Shown one piece after another: positions 33,401-34,397 of a stretch of DNA of 64,000 nucleotides. The notes under the pieces are model-generated. The model had not been told where the DNA came from. It ran no database searches and saw only the letters and a program-made list of their open reading frames with translations. The stretch's first letter is position 1. Every line of letters starts with the position of its first letter. Origin of the DNA: Pontibacter pamirensis (GTDB lineage Bacteria > Bacteroidota > Bacteroidia > Cytophagales > Hymenobacteraceae); NCBI RefSeq assembly GCF_010015475.1, contig NZ_SSNI01000003.1:1-64000 (forward strand), given 5' to 3'. A program made the translations under genes and the position numbers.

Positions 33401-34343
33401 ACTGGTCCAGCTTTTGGCTCAACTCCTTGTCCACGCTAAACTCAAAGCGGTTTCCTTTTGTGCTTTGCACAGCAGGGCGCACATAGTCTGTTGGCAGCTG
33501 CAGTGCTTCCACCCCTGCCAGTTTCTTTTTCCAATAATTTGTTTGTTCTTCCAGCACCTCGCCCTGCAGGTGCTCCCGCTGCCATACGGCATAGTCGGCA
33601 TACTGTATCGGGAGCTGTAGCAGCCTCGCCTCCCGTGCCTCTTGCCGGGCCAGGTAAAGCTCCGTAAGTTCCTGTACCAAAATAGACAAAGACCAGCCAT
33701 CGGAGGAAATGTGATGCTGCACCACGATGAGCAGGTGATCCTGCTCTGAAAGCTTCACCAGCACGGCCCGCAGCATATAATCTTTGCTCAGGTCAAAGGG
33801 CTGTTCCGCGGCTTTCTGAACCAGCGCCGGTAATGACGTGGCGTCGTCCTCCAGAATAGTCATCTGCCACTGCCCGGCGTCTATCGCTTTCTGGAAGCCC
33901 TGCCCATCCTGTTCAACAATAACCGTACGCAGGGCCTCGTGCCGCTCCAAAATCTGGCGGAAGGCGGCTTCCAGCCCTGCCACGTCCAGCGCTCCTGCCA
34001 GTCGGAATACGGCAGGCAGGTGGTAATGGCTGCTGCCCTGCAGCCGGTCGATGAACCACAGGCGCTCCTGCGAAAAGGATAAGGGAATAGGCTTGTCTTC
34101 GCCACGGTCTACCGGCGTTATTTTCTTTAAAGACCGGTTGATCTTCTTTACATTCCCCTCATCGCTCTTCAGGAAATCTATGATTGCCTGCTTGTTCCGC
34201 TTAATCTCATCAATTAATAACTTGTCCAGGTTTTTGTTTTTCTCAACCTTTACTTTAAGCTTATCTGCCTCCAGAAATATCTTTATCCCTTCTTTCTTGG
34301 CTTTCCCTAAAATGCTGATAACCTCTGTAAAATTGTTACTCAT
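5589..34343 (-). CDS. Giant NRPS, modules 5-11 plus terminal thioesterase (9584 aa)
   Basis: The second synthetase of the line, roughly 1 MDa, cytosolic. Order of domains: TubC-type docking domain (about 1-60); C-A-PCP (module 5); C-A-PCP (6); C-A-PCP-E (7); C-A-PCP-E (8); C-A-PCP-E (9); C-A-PCP-E (10); C-A-PCP (11); TE. The carrier serines lie near residues 1071, 2129, 3184, 4703, 6224, 7740 and 9256, and the TE serine near 9392. Read by eye, the specificity residues suggest Leu, Asn, Ser, Leu, Ser, Leu and an aromatic residue. All HHxxxDG motifs are present. Condensation domains that follow an E domain are of the D-accepting type; the others are L-accepting. The gene starts 54 bases after the first NRPS gene, so the two are surely one operon. 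Long internal repeats make assembly or frameshift errors possible, yet the frame is unbroken. Confidence 0.97.
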   Translation of the reverse strand: MSNNFTEVISILGKAKKEGIKIFLEADKLKVKVEKNKNLDKLLIDEIKRNKQAIIDFLKSDEGNVKKINRSLKKITPVDRGEDKPIPLSFSQERLWFIDRLQGSSHYHLPAVFRLAGALDVAGLEAAFRQILERHEALRTVIVEQDGQGFQKAIDAGQWQMTILEDDATSLPALVQKAAEQPFDLSKDYMLRAVLVKLSEQDHLLIVVQHHISSDGWSLSILVQELTELYLARQEAREARLLQLPIQYADYAVWQREHLQGEVLEEQTNYWKKKLAGVEALQLPTDYVRPAVQSTKGNRFEFSVDKELSQKLDQFSHQEGTTLFMSLLSAFNVLLYRYSGQEDICVGSPIAGRVLPEVEPLIGFFVNTMALRNDMGGNTGFRDLLARVKYNTLEAYAHQDLPFEKVVEAVGVNRDMSRSPLFQVVFTLENSPEIPQIRLGDLTLAAQPIEEVSAKFDLTLSVTNQAEGLKLNVEYCTDLFSEATVKRMMAHYERLLSLMISEPATGIDDLLLLDKQEVQQLVEAFNPSAVAYPQDKTLVSLFEEQAILNPDAVAVVYADEELTYGELNARANQLAHYLLKKGLSQETLVPVCIDRSIELVTALLGILKAGGAYVPIDPSYPQERIQFMLEDTNASLVLSSSGYTDLLSGERETILLDSDWDKITKELSDRPSVAFQPWNLTYVIYTSGSTGKPKGVLVEHGGVVNLCSWHASEFNVNSDSRSTMMAGVGFDASAWEVWPVLVSGASLYIVEDEQRLEAEKLLSFYAAKGITHSFVPTALVDGLVKQEQPENLALQYVLTGGDQLRSVDTSHLSYKLVNNYGPTENTVVATSYILPAAQQEGLPPIGKPISNTTAYVLDKSGKLVPQGVAGELCIGGTQVARGYLNREELTAEKFVKNPFSKKADARMYRTGDLVRWLSDGNLEFLGRVDDQVKIRGYRIELGEVENVLSQCEGVQQAVVIAKADTDGNKRLIGYVVSEGEFNKETIISQTKRQLPEYMVPSIIVELEEIPLTSNGKVNKKALPEVDASEALTNNYVAPRTETEEKLVAIWQELLQVERVGVEDNFFELGGHSLLATRLQSMVRKALEAELQIKDIFAFPTIAGLAQQLALSRSTAVLPAITPFDRSEVENIPLSFSQERLWFIDRLQGSSHYHLPAVFRLKGDVDVAGLENAFRKIVERHEALRTVITEKEGQGFQKAIDAGQWQMTYLEDAAYPDASSLRALVQKAVEQPFDLGKDFMLRAVLVKLSEQEHLLVVVVHHISSDGWSVSILVKELTELYAAKLENREFRLPQLPVQFADYALWQREYLQGEVLEQQKAYWKNKLSGVEALQLPTDHVRPSVQSTRGSRVIAGLGKDLSQKLEQFSNKEGVTLYMSLLSAYKVLLYRYSGQEDICVGSPIAGRVQPEVEPLIGFFVNTLALRSDLGGSPSFRDLLKQVKDTTLDAYKHQDLPFEKVVEAVGAARDRSRSPLFQVMFTLENTPEAPEVRLGELSLAPEAFEVTSTKFDLTLSAKNTADRIQLSLEYCTDLFSEETAIRMMAHYQRLLSLLVQDPGISVDRLPLLDKKEAQQLLEEFNATAMEYPQDKTLVDLFEEQAAKTPDAVAVVFGGESLNYKELNERGDQLAHYLQKKGIIQEMLVPICVDRSLEMLVGLWGILKAGGAYVPIDPSFPQERIHFILKDTGASFVISSGTYAGLFGGEENVEPVLLDTDWNEINRESTGKLVVDLRPDNLAYVIYTSGSTGRPKGVLIEHRSAVNYLLNSQTAYTDAEETASGSYQHLAYTFDASVTDLLMPLLKGKSVVLAEEKGLEAFEATSLAANAPYSFIKLTPAHLPLLAMMEEAPFTKRLVVGGEALQIAHVQKLLEKNPELEIINEYGPTEATVGCSTYRFKLADLKTLRGSISIGKPLDNTQLYIVDQHQQLVPVGMIGEICIGGDGLARGYLNLPELTAEKFVKNPFNEKAGARMYRTGDLARWLEDGNIEYLGRIDDQVKIRGYRIELGEVESVLSQCEGVEQAVVIAKADTDGNKRLIGYVVSEGEFNKETIISQTKRQLPEYMVPSIIVELEEIPLTSNGKVNKKALPEVDASEALTNNYVAPRTETEEKLVAIWQELLQVERVGVEDNFFELGGHSLLATRLQSMVRKALEAELQIKDIFAFPTIAGLAQQLALSRSTAVLPAITPFDRSEVENIPLSFSQERLWFIDRLQGSSHYHLPAVFRLKGDVDVAGLENAFRKIVERHEALRTVITEKEGQGFQKAIDAGQWQMTYLEDAAYPDASSLRALVQKAVEQPFDLGKDFMLRAVLVKLSEQEHLLVVVVHHISSDGWSVSILVKELTELYAAKLENREFRLPQLPVQFADYALWQREYLQGEVLEQQKAYWKNKLSGVEALQLPTDHVRPSVQSTRGSRVIAGLGKDLSQKLEQFSRQEGSTLFMSLLSAYKVLLYRYSGQEDICVGSPIAGRVQPEVEPLIGFFVNTLALRSDLGGNLSFKDLLKQVKDTTLDAYKHQDLPFEKVVEAVGTARDRSRSPLFQVMFTLDNTPGIPEIKLGELSLAPEEFENTSTKFDLTLSAKSATDGIQMSLEYCTDLFSEATALRMMEHYQRLLSLLVSNPEAGIDEFSLLGEQEVHQLTNEFNATAVEYPQDKTLVDLFEEQVARTPDAVAVVFEEEELTYAELNSRSNQLAHYLQKRGVSQETLVPVCIDRSLEMLVGLWGILKAGGAYVPIDPGYPQDRIQFMLEDTGAALAISSGACAGALAGENVVLVLLDKDWEQIAKEPAGKPTTELQPSNLAYVIYTSGSTGRPKGVLNEHRGVVNRLLWAQDHYGLAAADTVLQKTTFSFDVSVWELFWPSLVGSRIVFARPEGHKDSDYLKSIISSAGITTMHFVPSMLEAFLLSLEAGECSGLVRVLCSGEALKPAQVNLFKQKLGGVGLYNLYGPTEAAIDVSFWDVPEGGQEVSLVPIGKPVANTQLYVLDKTGKLVPQGVAGELCIAGVQVARGYLNRPELTEEKFVKDPFSRKTDASMYRTGDLVRWLPDGNLEYLGRFDDQVKIRGYRIELGEVESVLCQCQSVQQAVVIAKEDAKGSKRLIGYVVSATFDREAILSEMKQRLPEYMVPSILVALEEIPLTANGKANRKALPEVDASEALTSSYVAPRTEAEQKLAAIWQELLQVERVGAEDNFFELGGDSIITIQLVSRARKAGFSFQPRDVFEHQTVASLAAVVQSDVKIETEQGLLTGTAGLLPIQQWFFEQDHQEPEHFNQALLLQVNKELSADIIQQVIKTVVARHDALRFNYTNTGDGWQQEYGQQEGTLVTEDLSSASQEALPAQVTAKCQEYQQSLKLEDGELMRAVLLQTPSAESANRLFLVIHHLAVDGVSWRILLEDIEQSVEMILQGNEVALGEKGSSYRQWQEALQVYAETKAIRQKAYWQRAAKAVSALPVDKDNKEPALIADQKSYSVSLDSALTQDLLFKVHQAYHTQINDLLLAALARTIGNWSKQEQVVIGLEGHGREDLSAELDINRTVGWFTNLYPVPLVLKESLFASDIVQAVKEQLRQVPDKGMGYGALRYLHPDVALRDSLAPAEPLQIIFNYLGQVDNALSGSRWFAGADEASGQLVSPANRATSKLDINSRIVNGQLHLEWRYADKLYEEATIAALANNYLEVLTELIAHCKAKQVPQNTPSDYGLTGRVDYEELEQFLQKNYKGKPLAEQVSSVYGLSPLQEGLLFHGLYDQESQGYVEQMSCRLKGLVVEPFKASWEYLLRKHTILRSSFHTDLSIPVQCVHKALELPFELLDYREMPEEEQQAKVVAFRAADSKKGFDYSQAPLFRLTLIRLSEEEYEMVWTHHHLLVDGWSLPVLMQELLSTYDHLNKGGGPVQVEEDRYEDFIQYLQQKDPLEAETFWKEHLAGVEEPSLLPFVKNKDARNKGGDAYRVNKWLVEESVLETLQEYAQANRLTLNTLVQGVWAYLLASYTGQQDVVYGVTVAGRPTDLAGAETRVGLYINTLPLRTSIAGEQPVKEWLTTLQEKQTQAREHAHTPLPSIQQWLGMAGNLFDTILVFENYPVSEAISGDWGLQVEDLHVDEHTNFPLSIVVQKGEQLSVGFSYNAALISKEKVKQIKAHFAKVMQQIISQYDLTLSQLELVTEEEQKQLLEEFNPAFVAYPVDKTLVDLFEEHVAKAPDALAVAFGEESLTYGELNARANQLAHYLRKRGVGEETLVPICLDRSIELVTALLGIQKAGGAYVPIDPSYPQERIQFMLEDTDSSLVLSSSVYADLLSDEEREFVLLDSDWDKIAKESSENPAVALQPSNLAYVIYTSGSTGKPKGVLVEHRGVVNLCSWHMKEFSLSSHSKSTMMAGVGFDASAWEVWPVLVSGASLYIVEDEQRLEAEKLLSFYAAKGITQSFVPTALVDGLVKQAQPQGLALQYVLTGGDQLRSVDTSHLSYKLVNNYGPTENTVVATSYTLPAAQLEGLPPIGKPLSNTTAYVVGKAGKLVPQGVAGELCIGGVQVARGYLNRAELTAEKFVQDPFSKEESARMYKTGDLVRWLEDGNLEFLGRVDDQVKIRGYRIELGEVESVLQQCENVLQAVVIAKADASGNKRLIGYVVSEGEFVKEAIINQMKAKLPEYMVPSLLVELEEIPLTANGKVNRKALPEVDASEALTNSYIAPRTDTEEKLVAIWQELLQVERVGVEDNFFELGGDSIITIQLVSRARRAGFNFQPRDVFEHQTIASLARVVAQEAAIKTEQGVLTGAAGLLPIQQWFFEQEYQEPQHFNMSLLFEVKKTLSVEALDKAVKAIVARHDALRFRYKNSDGVWEQEYIDRTGELLVEDLSSLEQQDLSARIAATCEGYQQRLDLEKGELFRMVLFKTPEEEQANRLFILIHHIAVDGVSWRILLEDLDQSIQAISQGNEVELGEKNSSYRQWQEALQHYAETKAISQKGYWQKVAKAQFELPVDKENAAVSFVGDQQSIKVVLDAAITQALLSGVHQAYNTQINDFLLAALARTLSDWSNQEQVVIGLEGHGREDISAEMDISRTMGWFTNLYPVLLSLEQELSASDVIQSVKEQLRQIKDKGLGYGALRYLHPEEELRKSVTPTSPFQVVFNYLGQLDNSLNSSQWFAEAGEPSGRQVSPANKAGSKLEVNSSIANGKLSIDWRFSVQQYHQETIAALADLYLAHLSDLISHSQEKTVPQPTPSDFGLTGKVGYKQLEAFLQARQEAQISRVYGLSPLQEGLLFHGLYDISAVAYVEQMSCRFSGLDIDRFQQTWNRLLQNHSILRTSFHYQELDIPVQCVHDQVELPFTVLDYSKLSEEEQERQLTSFVAADKKQGFNFSKAPLLRLTLIRLSGEEVYQMIWTYHHLLLDGWSLPILLQELLSTYETMQQGKEPALPEEDRYEDFIRYLQKKDSLVAENFWNKYLRGVEEATLLPFINSAKDRNKSGEHYGEEKWVVEETLQEDLQQFAQKQRLTLNTLVQGVWAYLLYRYTGQQNPVYGVTVAGRPTELPASESRIGLYINTLPLHAGIVEEQGVVDWLTSLQEGHSQAREHAYTPLSSIQHWLGVKGDLFDTLLVFENYPVGEVFSKDWGLQVDGLLMEEQTNYPLTLTVQTGRKLTFEFGYKANLLSQETVARIKTHFAQVLEQIVRKPNLALSQLELITAEERQQLTSDFNATTVAYPQDKTLVDLFEAQVARTPEAVAVVFEKDELTYAELNSRSNQLAHYLQKRGVSQETLVPVCIDRSLEMLVGLWGILKAGGAYVPIDPGYPQDRIQFMLEDTGAALAISSGACAGALAGENVVLVLLDRDWEQIAKEPAGKPTTELQPSNLAYVIYTSGSTGRPKGVLNEHRGVVNRLLWAQDHYGLSAADTVLQKTTFSFDVSVWELFWPSLVGSRIVFARPEGHKDSDYLKSIISSAGITTMHFVPSMLEAFLLSLETGECSGLVRVLCSGEALKPAQVNLFKQKLTGVGLYNLYGPTEAAIDVSYWDVPAGGQEVSLVPIGKPVANTQLYVLDKTGKLVPQGVAGELCIAGVQVARGYLNRPELTEEKFVKDPFSRKTDASMYRTGDLVRWLPDGNLEYLGRFDDQVKIRGYRIELGEVESVLSQCQSVQQAVVIAKEDAKGSKRLIGYVVSNTFDREAILSEMKQRLPEYMVPSILVALEEIPLTANGKANRKALPEVDASEALTNSYVAPRTEAEQKLAAIWQELLQVERVGAEDNFFELGGDSIITIQLVSRARKAGFSFQPRDVFEHQTVASLAAVVQSDVKIETEQGLLTGSAGLLPIQQRFFQLDLQEPGQFNQSLLFEVSKALSADVIDKAVRAVVERHDALRFAYHKVDGVWQQEYSTCTGDLLTEDLREVPVQELAAHVETVSNLYQQRLDLEHGELLKAVLLETPEAEEANRLFLVIHHLAVDGVSWRILLEDLELSLMAIGQGNEVELGAKGSSYRQWHGALQHYAETKAIRQQAYWQKAAKAEFTLPVDKDQEHVSLVGDQQTCTVVLDASSTQTLLTDAQQAYHTQINDLLLAALAQTLSQWSKQEQVVIGLEGHGRENLFADMDISRTVGWFTNLYPVLLSLKEDMSASAVIQSVKEQLRQLPDKGMGYGALRYLHPDEKVRENVALPNVYQLVFNYLGQVDNALNNSRWFDGAGESCGNPVSPANKADSNLEVNSSISNGQLHLVWRYSDKQYHQETIENLANRYLEVLTGLIAHCKEKQVPQHTPSDYGLGSKVTYQELEQLLQKEYSGKPLQEQISSVYGLSPLQGGILFHSVYEKGGAAYVEQMSCRMTGLQVEPFRESWQYLVQKHSILRSSFHQDMRVPVQCVHKEVALPFEVINYRHLPEEQQQAQLILFREEDKRRSFDFSQAPLLRITLLRLIDDAYHMVWTHHHLLVDGWSMPILMQELLSTYDILSKGGAPVAVEEDRYEDFIRHLEQQDPLAAEAFWRKYLSGVEEASLLPFVDSKKGRTKGGEEYRHNSLLVEEADFEALQAYAQAHRLTANTLVQGVWAYLLSCYTGQQEPVYGVTVAGRPAELAGAETRVGMYINTLPLHTTIAGERPVSEWLLALQEGHTHAREYAQTPLSSIHNWVGVTGDLFDTLLVFENYPVSEAVNGDWGLQVDELQVEEHTNYPLSIIAQGGKQLMVDFSYNASLLSDGNVEQIKTHFEKVLQQIIRQPELTLSQLELVSEEERVQQLEEFNPAFAAYPEDKTLITLFEEQAITNPDAVAVAFGGEQLTYAELNARANQLAHYLQKRGVSQETLVPVCLDRSIKLVTALLGILKAGGAYVPIDPSYPQERIQFMLEDTNASLVLSRSGYADLLSGEREQVLLDTDWDKIAKESSENPEVDLQPSNLAYVIYTSGSTGKPKGVLVEHRGVVNLCSWHTSEFSLSSSSRSTMMAGVGFDASAWEVWPVLVSGASLYIVEDEQRLEAEKLLSFYAAKGITHSFVPTALVDGLVKQEQPQGLALQYVLTGGDQLRSVDTSHLTYKLVNNYGPTENTVVATSYTLPAAQQEGLPPIGKPISNTTAYVLDKSGRLVPQGVAGELCIGGVQVARGYLNRAELTQEKFVKDPFSKEEGARIYKTGDLVRWLSDGNLEFLGRVDNQVKIRGYRIELGEVESVLQQCAGVEQAVVIARAEFNGNKRLIGYVVSKGELDKDAIISQMKVELPEYMVPSLLVELEEIPLTANGKVNRKALPEVDASEALTKSYVAPRNETEEKLATIWQELLQVERVGVEDNFFELGGDSIVTIQLVSRARRAGFSFQPRDVFEHQTIASLADVVQPEVEIQAEQGELTDEAGLLPIQQWFFEQELSEPNHFNQALLLGVSKELSAEVLERAVKAIVARHDAVRFAYRHTGSAWKQEYSTQAGELITEDLAAVSQQELSSRIEGLSAGYQQRLDLEKGELIRAVLMQTPEAEEQNRLLLVIHHLAVDGVSWRILLEDLEQSLMGIRQGNEVELGAKGSSYRQWHGALQHYAETKAIRQQDYWQNVAKAEFRLPVDKANDEPVLIGDQQNYTVSLNTSLTHALLTEANQAYHTQINDLLLAALARTLGAWSQQHQVVIGLEGHGREDISAEMDISRTVGWFTNSFPVLLSLEEEVSVPGLIQSVKEQLRLVPDKGLGYSALRYLHPDETVRESLAGQEAELVFNYLGQLDNSLNSSRWFAGAGESSGKPVSPANKAGSKLSVNGSISGGQLNLSWGYSAKHYTQETIEALATQYLKVLGELIAHCQEKQVPQHTPSDYGLGGKITYRELESFLQKTQKGKPLHEQISSLYSLSPLQGGLLFHGLYDKESPAYVEQMSSRITGLEVEPFRESWKYLLQTHSILRSSFHQDMTVPVQCVHHEVELPFEVLDFRNLSEEEQQAQVSSFKEADNKKGFDFSRAPLMRLTLIQLTDEVYQMVWTHHHLLVDGWSMPILMQELLSTYELLIKGNKPAVIEEDRYEDFIQYLQKQDPVEAGNFWKNYLAGVEEATLLPFVDNKQDRTKGGAEYGKEELILEESVYAELQEFAQKNRLTVNTMIQGVWAYLLSCYTGQQDPVYGVTVAGRPTELAGSETRVGLYINTLPLRSTVTGEQQVSEWLAGLQEGHSKAREHAYTPLPSIQNWLGVKGDLFDTLMVFENYPMGEVFNQEWALQVEDLQMDEHTNYPLSLMVQAGKQLSVEFGFNAALVNEATVKRIKGHFAQVLQQIIRQPDIALSQLELVTEDEQQQLVEEFNNTAVAYPKDKTLVDMLEEQVAKAPNAVAAIFQGEELTYEELNRRSNQLANYLLKKGLGQETLVPICIDRSLEMLIGLWGILKAGAAYVPIDPSYPQERIQFMLEDTKARFMLSNVACTRVLTADKDMELLLLDREWFRIGRESSEKPDARLQPSNLAYIIYTSGSTGKPKGVLVEHTGVVNLALSQKKALQLEAGDRSLQFASIGFDASCYEIFNTLVSGGCLVIPTKEDVLSVASLSKLIKENNIAVVTLPPSYQHVIKDELSTLKTVVSAGEALNIELARLIQSKGIRLINAYGPTENTVCVSLSADPILEDGTVTIGKPLQNVQTYVLDKAGMLLPVGVPGELCVGGVQVARGYLNRPELTQEKFIPDPFRSEEGARLYKTGDLARWLPDGNLEYLGRIDDQVKIRGYRIEPGEVESVLGQCEGVRQAVVLVKGDQAGSKRLIGYVVPEGMFDRDYIMQQLKRKLPEYMVPALIVELKDIPLTTSGKVNKKALPDVEAGELLTSQYVAPRTQTEEQLVQIWQELLRLERVGVEDNFFELGGDSLLAIRLSTKIRNTFGVKDLPIVHLFKNPTIAQLAKVVKAELEADLQNEQNHLLLLQSEGTGKPIFIVPGIYGISDTYHEFAEALGNQQPVYGLRMQGILEGEEPLTSIPEIAAKNIEWIKTVQPEGPYNLIGHSFGGRVVFEMVRQLEKNGDSVKTATILDGAPFHTLDEAEKRKQIAHLVEQLFEKVFEVDGLTEGWKEQVRKELPVTSFIDLSAYVKQLMHSKGITFDNIDFLERIFHVLFVNMQLEYRPEERLNKQLILAKAQESNWDGYDLSLGWADLSNTVQIVVVPGSHYSMLEGDNASKLVEELRKITRLADEGIITKD
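6440..9612 (-). other. NRPS module 11: C(D-L)-A(Phe/Tyr)-PCP
   Basis: The condensation domain is of the D-accepting type (starts YSLSPLQGGLLFHGLYD; motif HHLLVDG), matching the epimerase before it. The A-domain pocket reads D-A-Y-T-V-A-A-V-C(-K), close to the Phe signature DAWTVAAVCK and the Tyr signature DASTVAAVCK. An aromatic residue is likely, with Phe versus Tyr open. The carrier motif is LGGDSLL and is followed directly by the TE. Confidence 0.8.
9618..14160 (-). other. NRPS module 10: C(D-L)-A(Leu)-PCP-E
   Basis: D-accepting condensation domain with HHLLVDG, then an A domain with pocket D-A-W-S-L-G-N-V-V(-K). This matches the Leu signature DAWFLGNVVK except at the fourth position, whose alignment is uncertain by one residue. 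The carrier is LGGDSIVTIQ. The E domain carries HHLAVDGVSWRILLEDL and the variant TNSFPVLL where the other E domains have TNLYPV. Product: D-Leu. Confidence 0.8.
14165..18725 (-). other. NRPS module 9: C(D-L)-A(Ser)-PCP-E
   Basis: D-accepting condensation domain (HHLLLDG). The A pocket D-V-W-H-L-S-L-I-D(-K) is the textbook Ser signature DVWHLSLIDK. Carrier LGGDSIITIQ, E domain with HHLAVDGVSWRILLEDL. The A-PCP part is almost identical to that of module 7. Product: D-Ser. Confidence 0.87.
15534..17220 (-). repeat. Near-identical Ser A-PCP cassette, copy in module 9
   Basis: About 1.69 kb that matches 24651-26337 at a constant offset of 9117 bases (3039 codons). By eye only scattered single-base differences are seen. 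The match starts in the N-terminal part of the E domain and ends near the start of the A domain, where the two copies diverge clearly. Confidence 0.85.
18730..23285 (-). other. NRPS module 8: C(D-L)-A(Leu)-PCP-E
   Basis: D-accepting condensation domain (YGLSPLQEGLLFHGLYD, HHLLVDG). The A pocket D-A-W-S-L-G-N-V-V(-K) is Leu-like. Carrier LGGDSIITIQ. The E domain has HHIAVDGVSWRILLEDL. Product: D-Leu. Confidence 0.8.
23290..27830 (-). other. NRPS module 7: C(L-L)-A(Ser)-PCP-E
   Basis: L-accepting condensation domain (LSFSQERLWFIDRL, HHISSDG), fitting the absence of an epimerase in module 6. The A pocket D-V-W-H-L-S-L-I-D(-K) equals the Ser signature. Carrier LGGDSIITIQ, E domain HHLAVDGVSWRILLEDI. 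Product: D-Ser. Confidence 0.87.
24651..26337 (-). repeat. Near-identical Ser A-PCP cassette, copy in module 7
   Basis: Partner of 15534-17220. It covers the PCP, nearly the whole A domain and the first residues of the E domain, with only scattered single-base differences by eye. Confidence 0.85.
27118..28306 (-). repeat. 1189-base identical direct repeat, copy 1
   Basis: Compared line by line with 30292-31480 (offset 3174 bases, 1058 codons), I found no difference over 1189 bases. It covers the end of A domain 6, PCP 6 and most of the module 7 condensation domain. Beyond either end, mismatches appear at once. Confidence 0.92.
27836..31005 (-). other. NRPS module 6: C(L-L)-A(Asn)-PCP
   Basis: L-accepting condensation domain (HHISSDG). 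The A pocket reads D-A-T-K-V-G-E-V-G(-K), closest to the Asn signature DLTKLGEVGK, with two conservative hydrophobic changes. Carrier LGGHSLL, no epimerase. Product: L-Asn, with Asp as the alternative. Confidence 0.75.
30292..31480 (-). repeat. 1189-base identical direct repeat, copy 2
   Basis: Partner of 27118-28306. This copy covers the end of A domain 5, PCP 5 and most of the module 6 condensation domain. Confidence 0.92.
31010..34140 (-). other. NRPS module 5: C(L-L)-A(Leu)-PCP
   Basis: First module of the second synthetase. L-accepting condensation domain (HHISSDG), A pocket D-A-W-S-L-G-N-V-V(-K), Leu-like, carrier LGGHSLL, no epimerase. It receives the tetrapeptide from module 4 of the other protein. 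Product: L-Leu. Confidence 0.8.
34160..34343 (-). other. N-terminal TubC-type docking domain
   Basis: The first 60 or so residues of the second synthetase, before the condensation domain, form a small Lys-rich unit. It runs from VISILGKAKKEGIKIFLEAD to IDEIKRNKQAIIDFLKS. The pattern, a helix, a short beta hairpin around KLKVKVEK and then a second helix, is that of TubC_N beta-hairpin docking domains. These bind the C-terminal tail of the preceding synthetase. The partner here would be the acidic tail of the first NRPS. Confidence 0.75.
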
Positions 34344-34397
34344 ATGGCAATTCTTAAGTATGGTCTTATTGCTAATTGATGTATGTATTGTGTTTGA

